A stretch of 64,000 bases of DNA, from assembly GCF_009765875.1 (NCBI RefSeq), contig NZ_LMUP01000010.1, positions 124,001 to 188,000 on the forward strand, written 5' to 3'. Of the stretch, positions 52,429 to 61,598 are shown piece by piece; positions within the stretch are counted from its first letter, which is position 1, and the number at the start of each line of letters is the position of its first letter. This stretch comes from Pedobacter sp. L105 (GTDB lineage: Bacteria > Bacteroidota > Bacteroidia > Sphingobacteriales > Sphingobacteriaceae). Both the position numbers and the translations under genes were made by a program. The notes under the pieces are model-generated. The model made no database searches and was not told the origin of the DNA. It worked only from the letters and a program-made list of their open reading frames with translations.

Positions 52429-54618
52429 TTAATTTCCAAGTTCAGACATGAACTTGATTCGCATTAATTGTATCTCTTCACGGGTATAATCCGTCTCGCC
52501 TAAATCTTTCAATGCTTCATCGATAGAATCATTCTCTGCCGAGCGGAAATAATCGAACACCTCATCCTGGCGGTCGTCATCCATCATCTCATCTACAAAA
52601 TAATTCAGGTTCAGCTTGGTACCGGAATTTACGATGGCCTCAATCTCCTTCAGGATCTCAAAATAAGTGATGCCCTTAGACTTCGCAATATCTTCCAGCC
52701 CGATCTGCCTGTCTACATTCTGAATGATAGAAACTTTCAATTGCGACTTATTCGCCTGTGTTTTGATAATCAGGTCGATTGGCCTTTCAATATCATTATC
52801 GTTCACGTACTTCTTGATCAGCTCCAGGAAAGGAGAACCAAACTTCAGTGCTTTACCATTACCTACACCAGAGATCTGTTTCAGCTCCTCCATTGAAATC
52901 GGATAATGCGTACACATCTCCTCTAAGGAGGGATCCTGAAACACCACAAAAGGAGGAACATTTTTCTGCTTGGCGATCTTCTTACGCAGGTCTTTCAATA
53001 ATTGCAGCAACTGGGTATCCAGTGTTCCGCTGCCATGTTTCACATCATCCTCGTCATCATCAGAAGCACTTTCAATCGGCTCGTTCAAGATGAACTTCAA
53101 GCTATATGGATTGGCAATAAAATCGTGTCCCGAATTGGTTAAACGCAATAAACCATAATTATCAATATCCTTCGACAGGAAGTTATTTAATACAGCCTGT
53201 CTCACCAGCGATTTCCAAAGGTTCTCGCCTTCTACTTTACCCAGGCCAAACTCCATCAGCTTGCTGTGTTCATAAGCGATGGTCTGTGCAGTTTCAGACC
53301 CCATTAATACATTCAGAATATGGGCATCATCAAACTTCTCTCCGATATCCCTGATGAGTACCAGCAATGTTTTCAAATGCTCTTCGGCCTCAAACAGCTG
53401 TTTGGGCTTCTTGCAGTTGTCGCACATGCAGTTACAACCTGTTTCATTAAAATTCTCTCCGAAATAATGCAGGATCTGCTTTCTTCGGCATACGCCGGAT
53501 TCAGCATAATCAATTACCTCCTTCAGGATCTGCGTACCAATTTCACGTTCGGCCACCGGCTTATCTTTCATGAACTTAGCCAGCTTATCTACATCCTTCT
53601 GGGCATAAAAAGCAATACAGACCCCTTCACCACCGTCACGTCCGGCCCTGCCAGTCTCCTGGTAGTAACCTTCCATACTTTTAGGAATATCATGGTGGAT
53701 CACAAAGCGAACATCAGGTTTATCGATACCCATACCAAAAGCAATGGTGGCTACGATCACTTCCACATCTTCCATCAGGAACTTATCCTGTGTATCGGCA
53801 CGTACCTTCGGCTCCAGTCCGGCGTGATAAGGCAAAGCTTTAATTCCGTTAAGGTTTAAGGCCTCTGCTACTTCCTCCACCTTCTTCCTGCTCAGGCAAT
53901 AGATAATACCTGACTTTCCTGTATTGTACTTGATATACCGGATAATCTCTTTCAGTACATCCCGTTTAGGGCGTATCTCATAAAATAAATTAGGCCTGTT
54001 AAAAGATGATTTAAATAAAGTGGCATCACTCATCTGCAGGTTCTTGATAATATCCTGCTGTACCTTGGGTGTAGCTGTAGCTGTCAGTGCAATCAAAGGG
54101 ATATCATCTCCCAGACCACTGATCACCTGACGTATCCTCCGGTACTCCGGACGAAAATCATGTCCCCATTCCGAAATACAATGGGCTTCATCAACCGCAA
54201 CAAAAGAAATAGTGATGAGCTTCAGGAATTCTATATTATCTGCTTTAGATAAAGACTCTGGTGCTACATATAATAATTTAGTCTGGCCACTCAACAAATC
54301 ATTTTTTACCTGCGTAATTTCAGATTTATTTAAAGAAGAATTCAGAAAATGTGCAATACTGTCACTTCCCCCAAAAGCCCTGAGCTGATCCACCTGATTT
54401 TTCATCAGCGCTATCAGCGGAGATATCACGATGGCAGTACCTTCGGTCATTAGTGCCGGCAGCTGGTAACAGATAGATTTACCACCACCTGTAGGCATAA
54501 TCACAAAGGTGTTTTTGCGCTCAAGAACATTAGTAATAATTGATTCCTGATCGCCTTTAAAATTGTCAAACCCAAAAAAGGTTTGCAAGTTGTCAAACAA
54601 CGACTTTTTCACGTCCAT
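52429..54618 (-). CDS. recQ: ATP-dependent DNA helicase RecQ
   Basis: A 729-aa SF2 helicase. Motif I is MPTGGGKSICYQ, motif II VDEAHCISEWGHDFRPEYRR and motif VI YYQETGRAGRDG. The RQC zinc-binding cysteines are in SGVCRRKQILHYFGENFN and GCNCMCDNCKK. An HRDC domain follows (about 520-600, ending ISGVGNGKALKFG), then a Bacteroidota-type C-terminal extension to 729 with acidic patches. It unwinds recombination and replication intermediates. RecQ and kdsA share direction and an 8-bp gap, an odd functional pairing. Confidence 0.95.
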   Translation of the reverse strand: MDVKKSLFDNLQTFFGFDNFKGDQESIITNVLERKNTFVIMPTGGGKSICYQLPALMTEGTAIVISPLIALMKNQVDQLRAFGGSDSIAHFLNSSLNKSEITQVKNDLLSGQTKLLYVAPESLSKADNIEFLKLITISFVAVDEAHCISEWGHDFRPEYRRIRQVISGLGDDIPLIALTATATPKVQQDIIKNLQMSDATLFKSSFNRPNLFYEIRPKRDVLKEIIRYIKYNTGKSGIIYCLSRKKVEEVAEALNLNGIKALPYHAGLEPKVRADTQDKFLMEDVEVIVATIAFGMGIDKPDVRFVIHHDIPKSMEGYYQETGRAGRDGGEGVCIAFYAQKDVDKLAKFMKDKPVAEREIGTQILKEVIDYAESGVCRRKQILHYFGENFNETGCNCMCDNCKKPKQLFEAEEHLKTLLVLIRDIGEKFDDAHILNVLMGSETAQTIAYEHSKLMEFGLGKVEGENLWKSLVRQAVLNNFLSKDIDNYGLLRLTNSGHDFIANPYSLKFILNEPIESASDDDEDDVKHGSGTLDTQLLQLLKDLRKKIAKQKNVPPFVVFQDPSLEEMCTHYPISMEELKQISGVGNGKALKFGSPFLELIKKYVNDNDIERPIDLIIKTQANKSQLKVSIIQNVDRQIGLEDIAKSKGITYFEILKEIEAIVNSGTKLNLNYFVDEMMDDDRQDEVFDYFRSAENDSIDEALKDLGETDYTREEIQLMRIKFMSELGN

Positions 54619-54662
54619 TTTGTGTATAAAATATTCAGTGCTATTTTTGATTCAAAATAACA

Positions 54663-54670
54663 TAATTTTG
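54663..54670 (+). promoter_or_regulatory. -7 promoter element of kdsD
   Basis: TAATTTTG matches TAnnTTTG. Transcription from it would begin near 54675, after any frame start within the recQ gene, which supports the TTG start at 54707. Confidence 0.55.
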
Positions 54671-54706
54671 CACCAATTAAGGCATCAATATACTAAAAAA
54701 TTCTCT

Positions 54707-55672
54707 TTGAAAAGTAAAAAATCTATTATCGAGGCGGGGATCAACACTTTACAGGCAGAAGCGCAGGCGATTCTTGGGCTGATTGACCGTATAAACGATG
54801 ATTTTTCGACCATTGTTGAGCGTATTATTGCCGGAAAAGGACGTGTGATTGTCACTGGAATTGGCAAAAGCGCTATAATTGCGCAAAAAATTGTTGCTAC
54901 TTTTAATTCTACGGGCACTCCATCAAGTTACATGCATGCTTCGGATGCGGTGCATGGCGACCTTGGAATGATCCAAAAAGATGACATAATTATATGTATT
55001 TCCAAGAGCGGTAACACCCCGGAAATTAAGCTGCTGATCCCTTCTCTCAAAAGCTCGGGCAACCTGCTGATTGGTATGGTGGGACAGCTGGAATCTGACC
55101 TGGCAGAACAGGCCGACCTGATCCTGAATACTACTGTTGAAAGGGAAGCTTGTCCAAACAACCTGGCCCCCACTACAAGTACCACGGCGCAATTGGCTAT
55201 GGGCGATGCATTGGCTGTAAGCCTGCTTTATGCTCGTGATTTTAATTCGGAAGACTTTGCCAGGTTCCATCCCGGAGGCTCTTTAGGTAAACGCCTGTAC
55301 CTAAGGGTATCCGAATTGGCAGAACGTAATGCCAAACCAAGTGTTTCTCCCGAGGCAACAGTTAAAGACGTAATAATTACAATTAGTAAAAACCGTTTGG
55401 GGGCAGTAGTTGTTCTGGTTGGGAATAATATCCAGGGAATCATTACTGATGGAGATATCAGGAGGATGCTGGAAAAATATTCCGACCTGACAAATCTTAC
55501 TGCCGCGGACATTATGAACAATAATCCAAAGACAATAGATAAAGATATTTTAGCCGCTACCGCTTTTGAATTGATACGGGAATCCAATATCACTCAATTA
55601 TTAGTTACTGATGCCAATGGTTACTTTGGTATCGTACATTTGCACGACCTTTTACACGAAGGTTTAATTTAA
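54707..55672 (+). CDS. kdsD: Arabinose-5-phosphate isomerase (KpsF/GutQ/KdsD)
   Basis: Turns ribulose-5-phosphate into arabinose-5-phosphate for KDO synthesis. I place the start at TTG 54707 (LKSKKSIIEAGINTLQAEAQ), giving 321 aa, the usual length. A longer frame back to TTG 54563 would start inside recQ and before the -7 box. The SIS domain (about 1-190) has IVTGIGKSAIIAQKIVATFN, SSYMHASDAVHGDLGM and ISKSGNTPEIKLL. Two CBS domains follow (about 205-321; VKDVIITISKNRLGAVVVLV, GIITDGDIRRML). The manC gene begins 2 bp after its stop. Confidence 0.9.
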   Translation: MKSKKSIIEAGINTLQAEAQAILGLIDRINDDFSTIVERIIAGKGRVIVTGIGKSAIIAQKIVATFNSTGTPSSYMHASDAVHGDLGMIQKDDIIICISKSGNTPEIKLLIPSLKSSGNLLIGMVGQLESDLAEQADLILNTTVEREACPNNLAPTTSTTAQLAMGDALAVSLLYARDFNSEDFARFHPGGSLGKRLYLRVSELAERNAKPSVSPEATVKDVIITISKNRLGAVVVLVGNNIQGIITDGDIRRMLEKYSDLTNLTAADIMNNNPKTIDKDILAATAFELIRESNITQLLVTDANGYFGIVHLHDLLHEGLI

Positions 55673-55674
55673 TT

Positions 55675-56778
55675 ATGTCTAACCAAATGAACAAAAATAA
55701 TTATGTCTTAATCATGGCGGGCGGCGTTGGAAGCCGTTTCTGGCCGGTAAGCAGAATAGAACATCCCAAACAGTTCATCGATTTTTTTGGTGTTGGAAAA
55801 ACACTGATCCAAAGTACATACGAACGTTTTTTAAATATTTGTCCGCCTGAAAATATTTTCATTGTGACCAATGAAAATTATGTTGATCTCGTGAAGACGC
55901 AGATACCCGGACTACATGATAACCAGATCCTGGCAGAGCCGATAAACCGTAATACTGCGCCTTGCGTGGCTTATGGTTCTATGAAGATCGCAGAGCTTAA
56001 TCCTGAAGCAACCATTATTGTTGCCCCCTCAGATCATACCATTTCTAACCTGAAAGGTTTTGTAGCTTCCCTGGAGCAATCTTTGGTAGCAGCACGGGAA
56101 AATGATTGCCTGATCACCTTAGGCATCAAGCCAAGCCGCCCTGATACCAGTTATGGATATATCCAATATGTAGATAGCGCCCTGATCTCTGATGAAAGCA
56201 TCTGTAAAGTAAAATTATTTACAGAAAAACCAAACCTGGAACTGGCAAAGTCGTTTGTTCAAAGCGGCGACTTCCTGTGGAATGCAGGGATTTATATCTG
56301 GTCGGTTAAAGCCATCAACGATGCTTTTAGTAAACACCTGCCGGATATGTACGATATTTTTAATTTAGGTTCCTCGCTTTACGGTACTTCTGAAGAGAAA
56401 AATTTCATCAGCAATGCCTACCAGCAGTGCACCAATATTTCAATAGACCTGGCCATCCTTGAAAAAGCAGATAACGTATATGTGCTGCCTACTGACTTCG
56501 GCTGGTCTGACTTGGGCACATGGGCGTCCATCTATGATGTAGCTGATAAAGATTATGTAGGAAATGCAGTGATGCCTGCGGAACAGGTGATGATGTTTGA
56601 TTCGTCTAATTGTATTGTTAATGTGCCTGAAGACAAACTGGTTATCTTACAGGGACTACATGATTACATTGTAATAGAATCTAATAATACATTACTGATC
56701 TGCCCTAGAACGGAAGAGCATAGTGTTAAACAGATCGTGGCGGATGTGAAATCCAACTTCGGGCAGAGGTTTATTTAA
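55675..56778 (+). CDS. manC: Mannose-1-phosphate guanylyltransferase
   Basis: A 367-aa nucleotidyltransferase making GDP-mannose. The signature is MAGGVGSRFWPVSRIEHPKQ (14-33), with the sugar-binding FTEKPNLELAKSFVQSGDFL, WNAGIYIW and FGWSDLGTWASIYDV regions. It has no C-terminal phosphomannose isomerase domain, as is normal for the short type. It is almost fused to kdsD by position (2 bp), so both surface-sugar enzymes share a transcript. Symbol is by function; Bacteroidota use manC or rfbM for it. Confidence 0.93.
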   Translation: MSNQMNKNNYVLIMAGGVGSRFWPVSRIEHPKQFIDFFGVGKTLIQSTYERFLNICPPENIFIVTNENYVDLVKTQIPGLHDNQILAEPINRNTAPCVAYGSMKIAELNPEATIIVAPSDHTISNLKGFVASLEQSLVAARENDCLITLGIKPSRPDTSYGYIQYVDSALISDESICKVKLFTEKPNLELAKSFVQSGDFLWNAGIYIWSVKAINDAFSKHLPDMYDIFNLGSSLYGTSEEKNFISNAYQQCTNISIDLAILEKADNVYVLPTDFGWSDLGTWASIYDVADKDYVGNAVMPAEQVMMFDSSNCIVNVPEDKLVILQGLHDYIVIESNNTLLICPRTEEHSVKQIVADVKSNFGQRFI

Positions 56779-56795
56779 AAGCCGCCTCAAACGAT

Positions 56796-56832
56796 AACTG
56801 AACCAATCAATTATCAAATGATTTGTTCAGTT
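56796..56832. repeat. Inverted repeat after manC
   Basis: AACTGAACCAATCA (56796-56809) and TGATTTGTTCAGTT (56819-56832) form a 14-bp stem with one mismatch. It lies just before a second hairpin. Confidence 0.55.
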
Positions 56833-56861
56833 ATTGATCATAAAGATATATAAAGGCCAGG

Positions 56862-56916
56862 ATCAGCTATTCATGATATGAATGATGTATAAAACATCAA
56901 ATCATGAATAGCTGAT
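56862..56916. terminator. Bidirectional terminator-like hairpin between manC and rlmB
   Basis: A perfect 16-bp stem, ATCAGCTATTCATGAT (56862-56877) with ATCATGAATAGCTGAT (56901-56916), loop 23 nt, between convergent genes. Confidence 0.65.
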
Positions 56917-56923
56917 TTATATT

Positions 56924-57694
56924 TTAGACGCTTACCCTTTGTCTGATCGCTTCATATAAGATCACCCCGGTAGAAACCGAAACGTTCAGTGAACCGATCT
57001 CTCCAAACATGGGGATCTTTGCCAAATGGTTGGCCATTCGCATGATCTCGTTGGAAATACCTTCATCCTCCGCTCCCATTACAATGGCTGTAGGCACAGT
57101 ATAATCAGGCGCATAGATCAGGTCGCTTGTTTTTTCTGTACAGGCAACGATTTGTAAACCGCATTCTTGCAAGTATAAAGCTGTTTTATGCAGGTTCTGA
57201 TGACGGCACACCGGGATGGTAAATAAAGCGCCGGCAGATGTTTTAATCGCATCGGCATTGATCTGTGCAGAATTTTTAGCAGGAACCACAATAGCATGCA
57301 CACCTGTACAGGCAGCTGTTCTTGCAATGGCACCCATATTCCTTACATCAGTGATCCCATCCAGGATCAGGATTAGCGGCACCTCTCCCTTTTCATAGAT
57401 CAGCGGAATGATATCTTCAATTTTCTGGAAAGTAATGGCAGAAATTACAGCAATCACTCCCTGGTGATTTTTTAACGTCATCCTGTTCAGTTTTTCTACC
57501 GGAACATTATGAACGGGAATATCTGTGTCTTTTAGTAAGCCTTTCAGTTCGGGAATGATCTCTCCTGTCAGGCCTCTTTGCATGTATATACTTTCTATAT
57601 CTTTTCCCGCTTTAATCGCTTCAATTACTGCACGTATACCAAATACAAACTCATTATTTTCTTTAGGTCTCGGCGACCTTCTAAAGTTTTCCAT
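56924..57694 (-). CDS. rlmB: 23S rRNA 2'-O-ribose methyltransferase (SpoU/TrmH family)
   Basis: A 256-aa SPOUT-fold methyltransferase using S-adenosylmethionine. The N-terminal substrate-binding domain begins ENNEFVFGIRAVIEAIKAGK, and the catalytic motifs are LDGITDVRNMGAIARTAACT (motif 1), IVMGAEDEGISNEI (motif 2) and LNVSVSTGVILYEAIRQR (motif 3). RlmB methylates G2251 in E. coli 23S rRNA; paralogues exist, so the precise target is inferred. Confidence 0.9.
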   Translation of the reverse strand: MENFRRSPRPKENNEFVFGIRAVIEAIKAGKDIESIYMQRGLTGEIIPELKGLLKDTDIPVHNVPVEKLNRMTLKNHQGVIAVISAITFQKIEDIIPLIYEKGEVPLILILDGITDVRNMGAIARTAACTGVHAIVVPAKNSAQINADAIKTSAGALFTIPVCRHQNLHKTALYLQECGLQIVACTEKTSDLIYAPDYTVPTAIVMGAEDEGISNEIMRMANHLAKIPMFGEIGSLNVSVSTGVILYEAIRQRVSV

Positions 57695-57711
57695 TTATTC
57701 TATTTATCCTG

Positions 57712-57719
57712 CAAAAATA
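57712..57719 (-). promoter_or_regulatory. -7 promoter element of rlmB
   Basis: On the minus strand TATTTTTG fits TAnnTTTG, 17 bp before the rlmB ATG. Confidence 0.5.
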
Positions 57720-57942
57720 GCTGAAATAATGAGAATTGAGGTATACATTTTATATCACTGTATAAGAGACTCTTATCAACAAAATTTTGTTAGTACTTTA
57801 TTGATATGGTCAAAATTCAACGGCTTATGCTGCTCAAATGCAAACATTTAGCTGATGAAAGCTAATTAAACCGATAAAAAAATATGGACAATCACAATGC
57901 CCAATAATCCCGAATGTTTAAAAACAAATCTCAACAGGACTG

Positions 57943-57960
57943 TATTTTTGCATATTTTTG
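57943..57960 (+). promoter_or_regulatory. Twin -7 promoter elements of dnaB
   Basis: TATTTTTG occurs at 57943-57950 and again at 57953-57960, both matching TAnnTTTG. The second ends 5 bp before the dnaB ATG at 57966. Either box would give a leader of at most about ten bases, and both lie after the earlier ATG at 57897, so that start is ruled out. Confidence 0.6.
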
Positions 57961-57965
57961 TAGGT

Positions 57966-59540
57966 ATGAATGATAACGGAACACAGGGACAAGACAGGCA
58001 AAATTATACCTCTTCCAAAAAGAACCGATTAGGTGCACCTATGAGTAATATGGGTAAAATTCCTCCCCAGGCCATCGATCTGGAAGAAGCTGTACTCGGC
58101 GCACTCATGCTGGAAAAAGATGCATTATCTACCGTTATCGATATCCTTAAACCCGAGGTTTTTTACGCCGAAGCACATAAGAAAATATTTGAGGCTATTG
58201 CGCAGCTTTTCCAAAAGTCTAAACCCGTTGATATTCTAACGGTGACTTCAGAATTAAGAACCCTGGGTACACTCGAAATGGTGGGCGGCGCCTATTATAT
58301 TACCAACCTCACCAACCGTGTAGCCTCAGCGGCAAATATTGAGTATCACGCCAGGATCATCTCACAGAAATATATCCAGAGAGAGTTGATTAGGATCTCC
58401 TCGGAGATCATTCAAAATGCTTACGAAGACACCACTGATATATTCGACCTGCTGGATCATGCAGAGAAGAACCTGTTTGATATTGCACAAAACAACCTGC
58501 GCAGAGATACCCAGAAAATGGATGAGATCATCAAACAATCGCTGGCCACGCTGGAAGAACTCCGTACAAAATCTGACGGTTTAACCGGTGTGCCTTCAGG
58601 TTTCACCGCACTGGACAGGATCACCGGCGGATGGCAGCCCTCAGATTTGGTGATCATCGCTGCACGTCCTGCGATGGGTAAAACTGCCTTCGTACTAACC
58701 TGCGCCAGGAATGCCTCGGTAGATTTTAAAAGACCGGTAGTAGTATTCTCCCTGGAGATGTCGTCGGTACAGCTGGTAAATCGTTTGATCTCCGGGGAAA
58801 CAGAAATTGAGCAGGAGAAGATCAGGAAAGGAAATCTTGCAGAATGGGAATGGCAGCAGCTGCACAGCAAGATCGGCACATTGACAGAAGCTCCCCTGCT
58901 GATTGATGATACCCCGGCACTGAACATCTTTGAGTTCAGGGCAAAATGCAGAAGGTTAAAATCACAATACGATATACAGATGATCATCATCGATTACTTG
59001 CAGCTGATGCATGGTAAAGGTGAAGGACAAAGTGGCGGTGGTAACCGTGAGCAGGAGATCGGCAGTATCTCCAGGGCACTGAAATCAGTTGCTAAAGAAT
59101 TGAATATCCCGGTGCTGGCACTCTCGCAGTTAAGTCGTGCGGTAGAATCCAGGCCAGGTGTAAACGGTAAAAGGCCTCTCCTTTCAGATTTGAGGGAGTC
59201 GGGTTCCATTGAGCAGGATGCGGATATGGTGCTTTTCCTTTATCGTCCTGAATATTATGGGATTACGGAAGATGAACAAGGTAGATCTCAGGCGGGTGTA
59301 GGTGAAGTTATCATCGCTAAACACAGGAATGGTGAAACCGGAATTGTTCCGCTTCGGTTTATTGGTAAATATGTTAAATTCACCGATCTGGAAGAAGATT
59401 TCATGCCGCCAAATTCGTTCTCTATGGATAGCCCAAGTGCAGGAATGCTCCCTTCAGCTGATTTTGATAAACCACATGGTAATGTGATCATTAAACCATC
59501 CCGTATGGATGATTTCAATGATGACGATGCACCGTTTTAA
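57966..59540 (+). CDS. dnaB: Replicative DNA helicase
   Basis: From the ATG at 57966 (MNDNGTQGQDRQNYTSSKKN) the product is 524 aa. The hexameric helicase drives the replication fork. The N-terminal collar domain starts at PPQAIDLEEAVLGALMLEKD; the RecA-like motor has Walker A in IAARPAMGKTAF (about 230), Walker B in QMIIIDYLQLMHG, and the arginine-finger region near IAKHRNGETGIVPL. The C-terminal tail is acidic and ends NDDDAPF, as is usual. The start is set by the promoter boxes and length. Confidence 0.96.
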   Translation: MNDNGTQGQDRQNYTSSKKNRLGAPMSNMGKIPPQAIDLEEAVLGALMLEKDALSTVIDILKPEVFYAEAHKKIFEAIAQLFQKSKPVDILTVTSELRTLGTLEMVGGAYYITNLTNRVASAANIEYHARIISQKYIQRELIRISSEIIQNAYEDTTDIFDLLDHAEKNLFDIAQNNLRRDTQKMDEIIKQSLATLEELRTKSDGLTGVPSGFTALDRITGGWQPSDLVIIAARPAMGKTAFVLTCARNASVDFKRPVVVFSLEMSSVQLVNRLISGETEIEQEKIRKGNLAEWEWQQLHSKIGTLTEAPLLIDDTPALNIFEFRAKCRRLKSQYDIQMIIIDYLQLMHGKGEGQSGGGNREQEIGSISRALKSVAKELNIPVLALSQLSRAVESRPGVNGKRPLLSDLRESGSIEQDADMVLFLYRPEYYGITEDEQGRSQAGVGEVIIAKHRNGETGIVPLRFIGKYVKFTDLEEDFMPPNSFSMDSPSAGMLPSADFDKPHGNVIIKPSRMDDFNDDDAPF

Positions 59541-59575
59541 GTGAAATATCAGTGTACAATTGTATTAGATAAATC

Positions 59576-59750
59576 CAGTGAGGGAGCAACCGATAAGCTG
59601 TTTCTATTAAAGAACATGATCAGTTCAATAGAATAAGATATGATTTCAGTGAGAGAGCAATCGATAAGTTTTTTCCGTTAATGACATGATCAGTTCAATC
59701 TAATGAGATCGGATTTCAGTGAGAGAGCAATCGATAAGCTGTTTCCATTA
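59576..59750 (+). repeat. Direct repeats of about 70 bp, two and a half copies
   Basis: Copies begin at 59576, 59647 and 59717 with CAGTGAGAGAGCAATCGATA (first copy two changes). They continue with AAG.TGTTTC..TTAA and ACATGATCAGTTCAAT; the third copy stops at a terminator. Non-coding, 71- and 70-bp period. The 59541-59897 gap holds nothing else apart from the terminator. Confidence 0.85.
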
Positions 59751-59756
59751 AATAAC

Positions 59757-59794
59757 AAAAACCCCAATATTAGTTATCTGATATTGGGGTTTTT
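59757..59794. terminator. Strong bidirectional terminator
   Basis: AAAAACCCCAATAT (59757-59770) pairs with ATATTGGGGTTTTT (59781-59794), 14 bp perfect, loop 10 nt, between dnaB and chrA. Confidence 0.9.
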
Positions 59795-59897
59795 GCTGGA
59801 TAAATATCTGAATGATTTAAGCTAACATAAAACTATATGAATCAATAGTATATATAGCAAATTCACCTCCTAATATCTTCGTTACAAGAGATTACAA

Positions 59898-61097
59898 TTA
59901 GATAAAATAACCCAGCAGAATACCGGCCAATACAATAAACGGCGGACTGATCTTTGTGAAATTCAGGATCAGGAAAGTAGCCAGAATCAATCCTACGGAA
60001 AACAAGTCGAGACCAATTGGTTTAACCAGCAAAATAAAAGCTGCAATGATAAAACCCACGCTCACCGCATTGATACCTGAAAGAGAATGTTTGATCCTGT
60101 TGATCTTCTTTAAATCTTCCCAGAAAGGCACAATAAATAATACCAGGATCACTCCGGGAAGGTTAATTCCAATTACTCCGATGATTCCCCCTAATATTTG
60201 TCCGTATACATCATAGCCAAAATTCTTCATGCTCAATGCCCCAAGGTAACTGGTAAAAGAAAAAGTTGGTCCCGGCAGGGCCTGCTGTAATGCAAATCCG
60301 GATAAAAATCCCGTTGAAGTCAGGTAATGTTTCATTTGCACAAACTCGGTAAACATCAGCGGAACCAACACCTGTCCTCCTCCAAAAATGAAGATGCCGT
60401 TACGGTAAAAATTTTCAAACAGCCTGATTGGTAAACTAAAGGGAGAAGTCCGGTTGATGATAGCGCCCAGGGCAGCCATTAACAAAAGGACACCAAAGAA
60501 ATAAGATAACTTTTTAGGGTTTACATTGGCAAAAAGCTTCACCCTGATCTCACTTTCTTCATGCGGGGTTTCCAATGCAGAGGATATCATTCCCCCAACC
60601 AATATGGCCAGCGGAAATACATAAGCATTCCTCAAAACCAGCGTCACAATTACCGCTGATATCGCCAGGAAAACCGCTGTTTGTGAGATGAGTACTTTTT
60701 TTGATAAATTATAAGCACCAAAAGCTACAATGCCCAGGGCAATTGGCTGGATATACTTTAAGATCACCACAAACTTTTCCTTCTGATCAAGCTGGGCAAA
60801 ACTGATCGCTGCAAAGGTCATGATCGCTGCTGAAGGAATAATCCAGATCAGGAAGGTGGCGATTGACAACTTCAATCCCCCTACCTTATGGGCAATACCT
60901 ACAAGAGTCTGCGTGGAAGCAGGCCCGGGAAGGATCTGTGCCAGTGCATTCAGTTCCAATAAGTCCTCTTCAGATATATATGGAGTATCCTTTACAAAAT
61001 ACTTCAGCAGCAAAGAGATATGTGCCTGTGCACCACCAAATGCCGTTAACGTAAATAAAAAAACGTCTTTTAAAAATAACAACTGCCGCTTCGCCAT
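59898..61097 (-). CDS. chrA: Chromate transporter ChrA family protein, two-domain form
   Basis: A 399-aa membrane protein with about ten to twelve helices and two CHR domains in tandem. The N-terminal copy has FTLTAFGGAQAHISLLLKYF and ALAQILPGPASTQTLVGIAH, the C-terminal copy has FRNGIF-like IFIFGGGQVLVPLMFTEFVQ and GFALQQALPGPTFSFTSYLG. Known members export chromate by proton antiport; many homologues occur in genomes with no chromate stress, so the true substrate may differ. It follows a TPR gene by 10 bp. Confidence 0.9.
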   Translation of the reverse strand: MAKRQLLFLKDVFLFTLTAFGGAQAHISLLLKYFVKDTPYISEEDLLELNALAQILPGPASTQTLVGIAHKVGGLKLSIATFLIWIIPSAAIMTFAAISFAQLDQKEKFVVILKYIQPIALGIVAFGAYNLSKKVLISQTAVFLAISAVIVTLVLRNAYVFPLAILVGGMISSALETPHEESEIRVKLFANVNPKKLSYFFGVLLLMAALGAIINRTSPFSLPIRLFENFYRNGIFIFGGGQVLVPLMFTEFVQMKHYLTSTGFLSGFALQQALPGPTFSFTSYLGALSMKNFGYDVYGQILGGIIGVIGINLPGVILVLFIVPFWEDLKKINRIKHSLSGINAVSVGFIIAAFILLVKPIGLDLFSVGLILATFLILNFTKISPPFIVLAGILLGYFI

Positions 61098-61107
61098 CCA
61101 GCTCTAA

Positions 61108-61443
61108 TTAATCGTCTTCATAATCCAGACCAGCAGCTAAATTATAGGCACCCTGCAATTCAGAGAAAGCATGCCTGTCGCCTTTTTTCCGTGCGCTCTG
61201 CATACCTAATTGGTAAATCTCCACTGCCTTGTCAGGCTGGCCTTCTTTTTGATACAGTTTACCCAGATGATAGTAAGTACCCACATAATCAGGATGTTCC
61301 GCTACCAGTTTTAAATAATAGTGAAAAGCTTCTGCAGTATCATTTAAAGAATTATACTCCGTAGCTAAAGCGTATAAGATAAAAGGATCATTAGGTTCTG
61401 TTGCCAAAAAAGTCAATAACTTGTTTAATCGGGTATTTTGCAT
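61108..61443 (-). CDS. Small TPR protein
   Basis: The 111-aa product contains two to three tetratricopeptide repeats (PFILYALATEYNSLNDTAEA, YVGTYYHLGKLYQKEGQPDK with YQLGMQSARKKGDRHAF) and lacks a signal peptide. Such proteins are protein-binding scaffolds. It is the first gene of the chrA transcript (10-bp gap), but any link to transport is unproven. Confidence 0.85.
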   Translation of the reverse strand: MQNTRLNKLLTFLATEPNDPFILYALATEYNSLNDTAEAFHYYLKLVAEHPDYVGTYYHLGKLYQKEGQPDKAVEIYQLGMQSARKKGDRHAFSELQGAYNLAAGLDYEDD

Positions 61444-61465
61444 TTTTTATCCCTGCTTTTTTAAT

Positions 61466-61473
61466 TAGATTTG
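61466..61473 (+). promoter_or_regulatory. Possible -7 element of the etf operon
   Basis: TAGATTTG matches TAnnTTTG. It would give a leader of about 120 nt for etfB, and the nearest upstream TTG (61438-61440) is 25 bp away, rather more than usual. Confidence 0.3.
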
Positions 61474-61598
61474 CAAAAAGACATTTTTATTAATTCATCA
61501 TTTATACTGTTCAGTACTGCTTCATTCAACGATACCTGCGGAGCAAGCCTGATAAAAATTGAAACCAAATTACTAACAATATATAACAACCTATTCAT

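Noticed and set aside
57897..57965. Earlier ATG for dnaB at 57897
   Set aside because: Two good -7 boxes lie after it and the extension is not part of the DnaB family.
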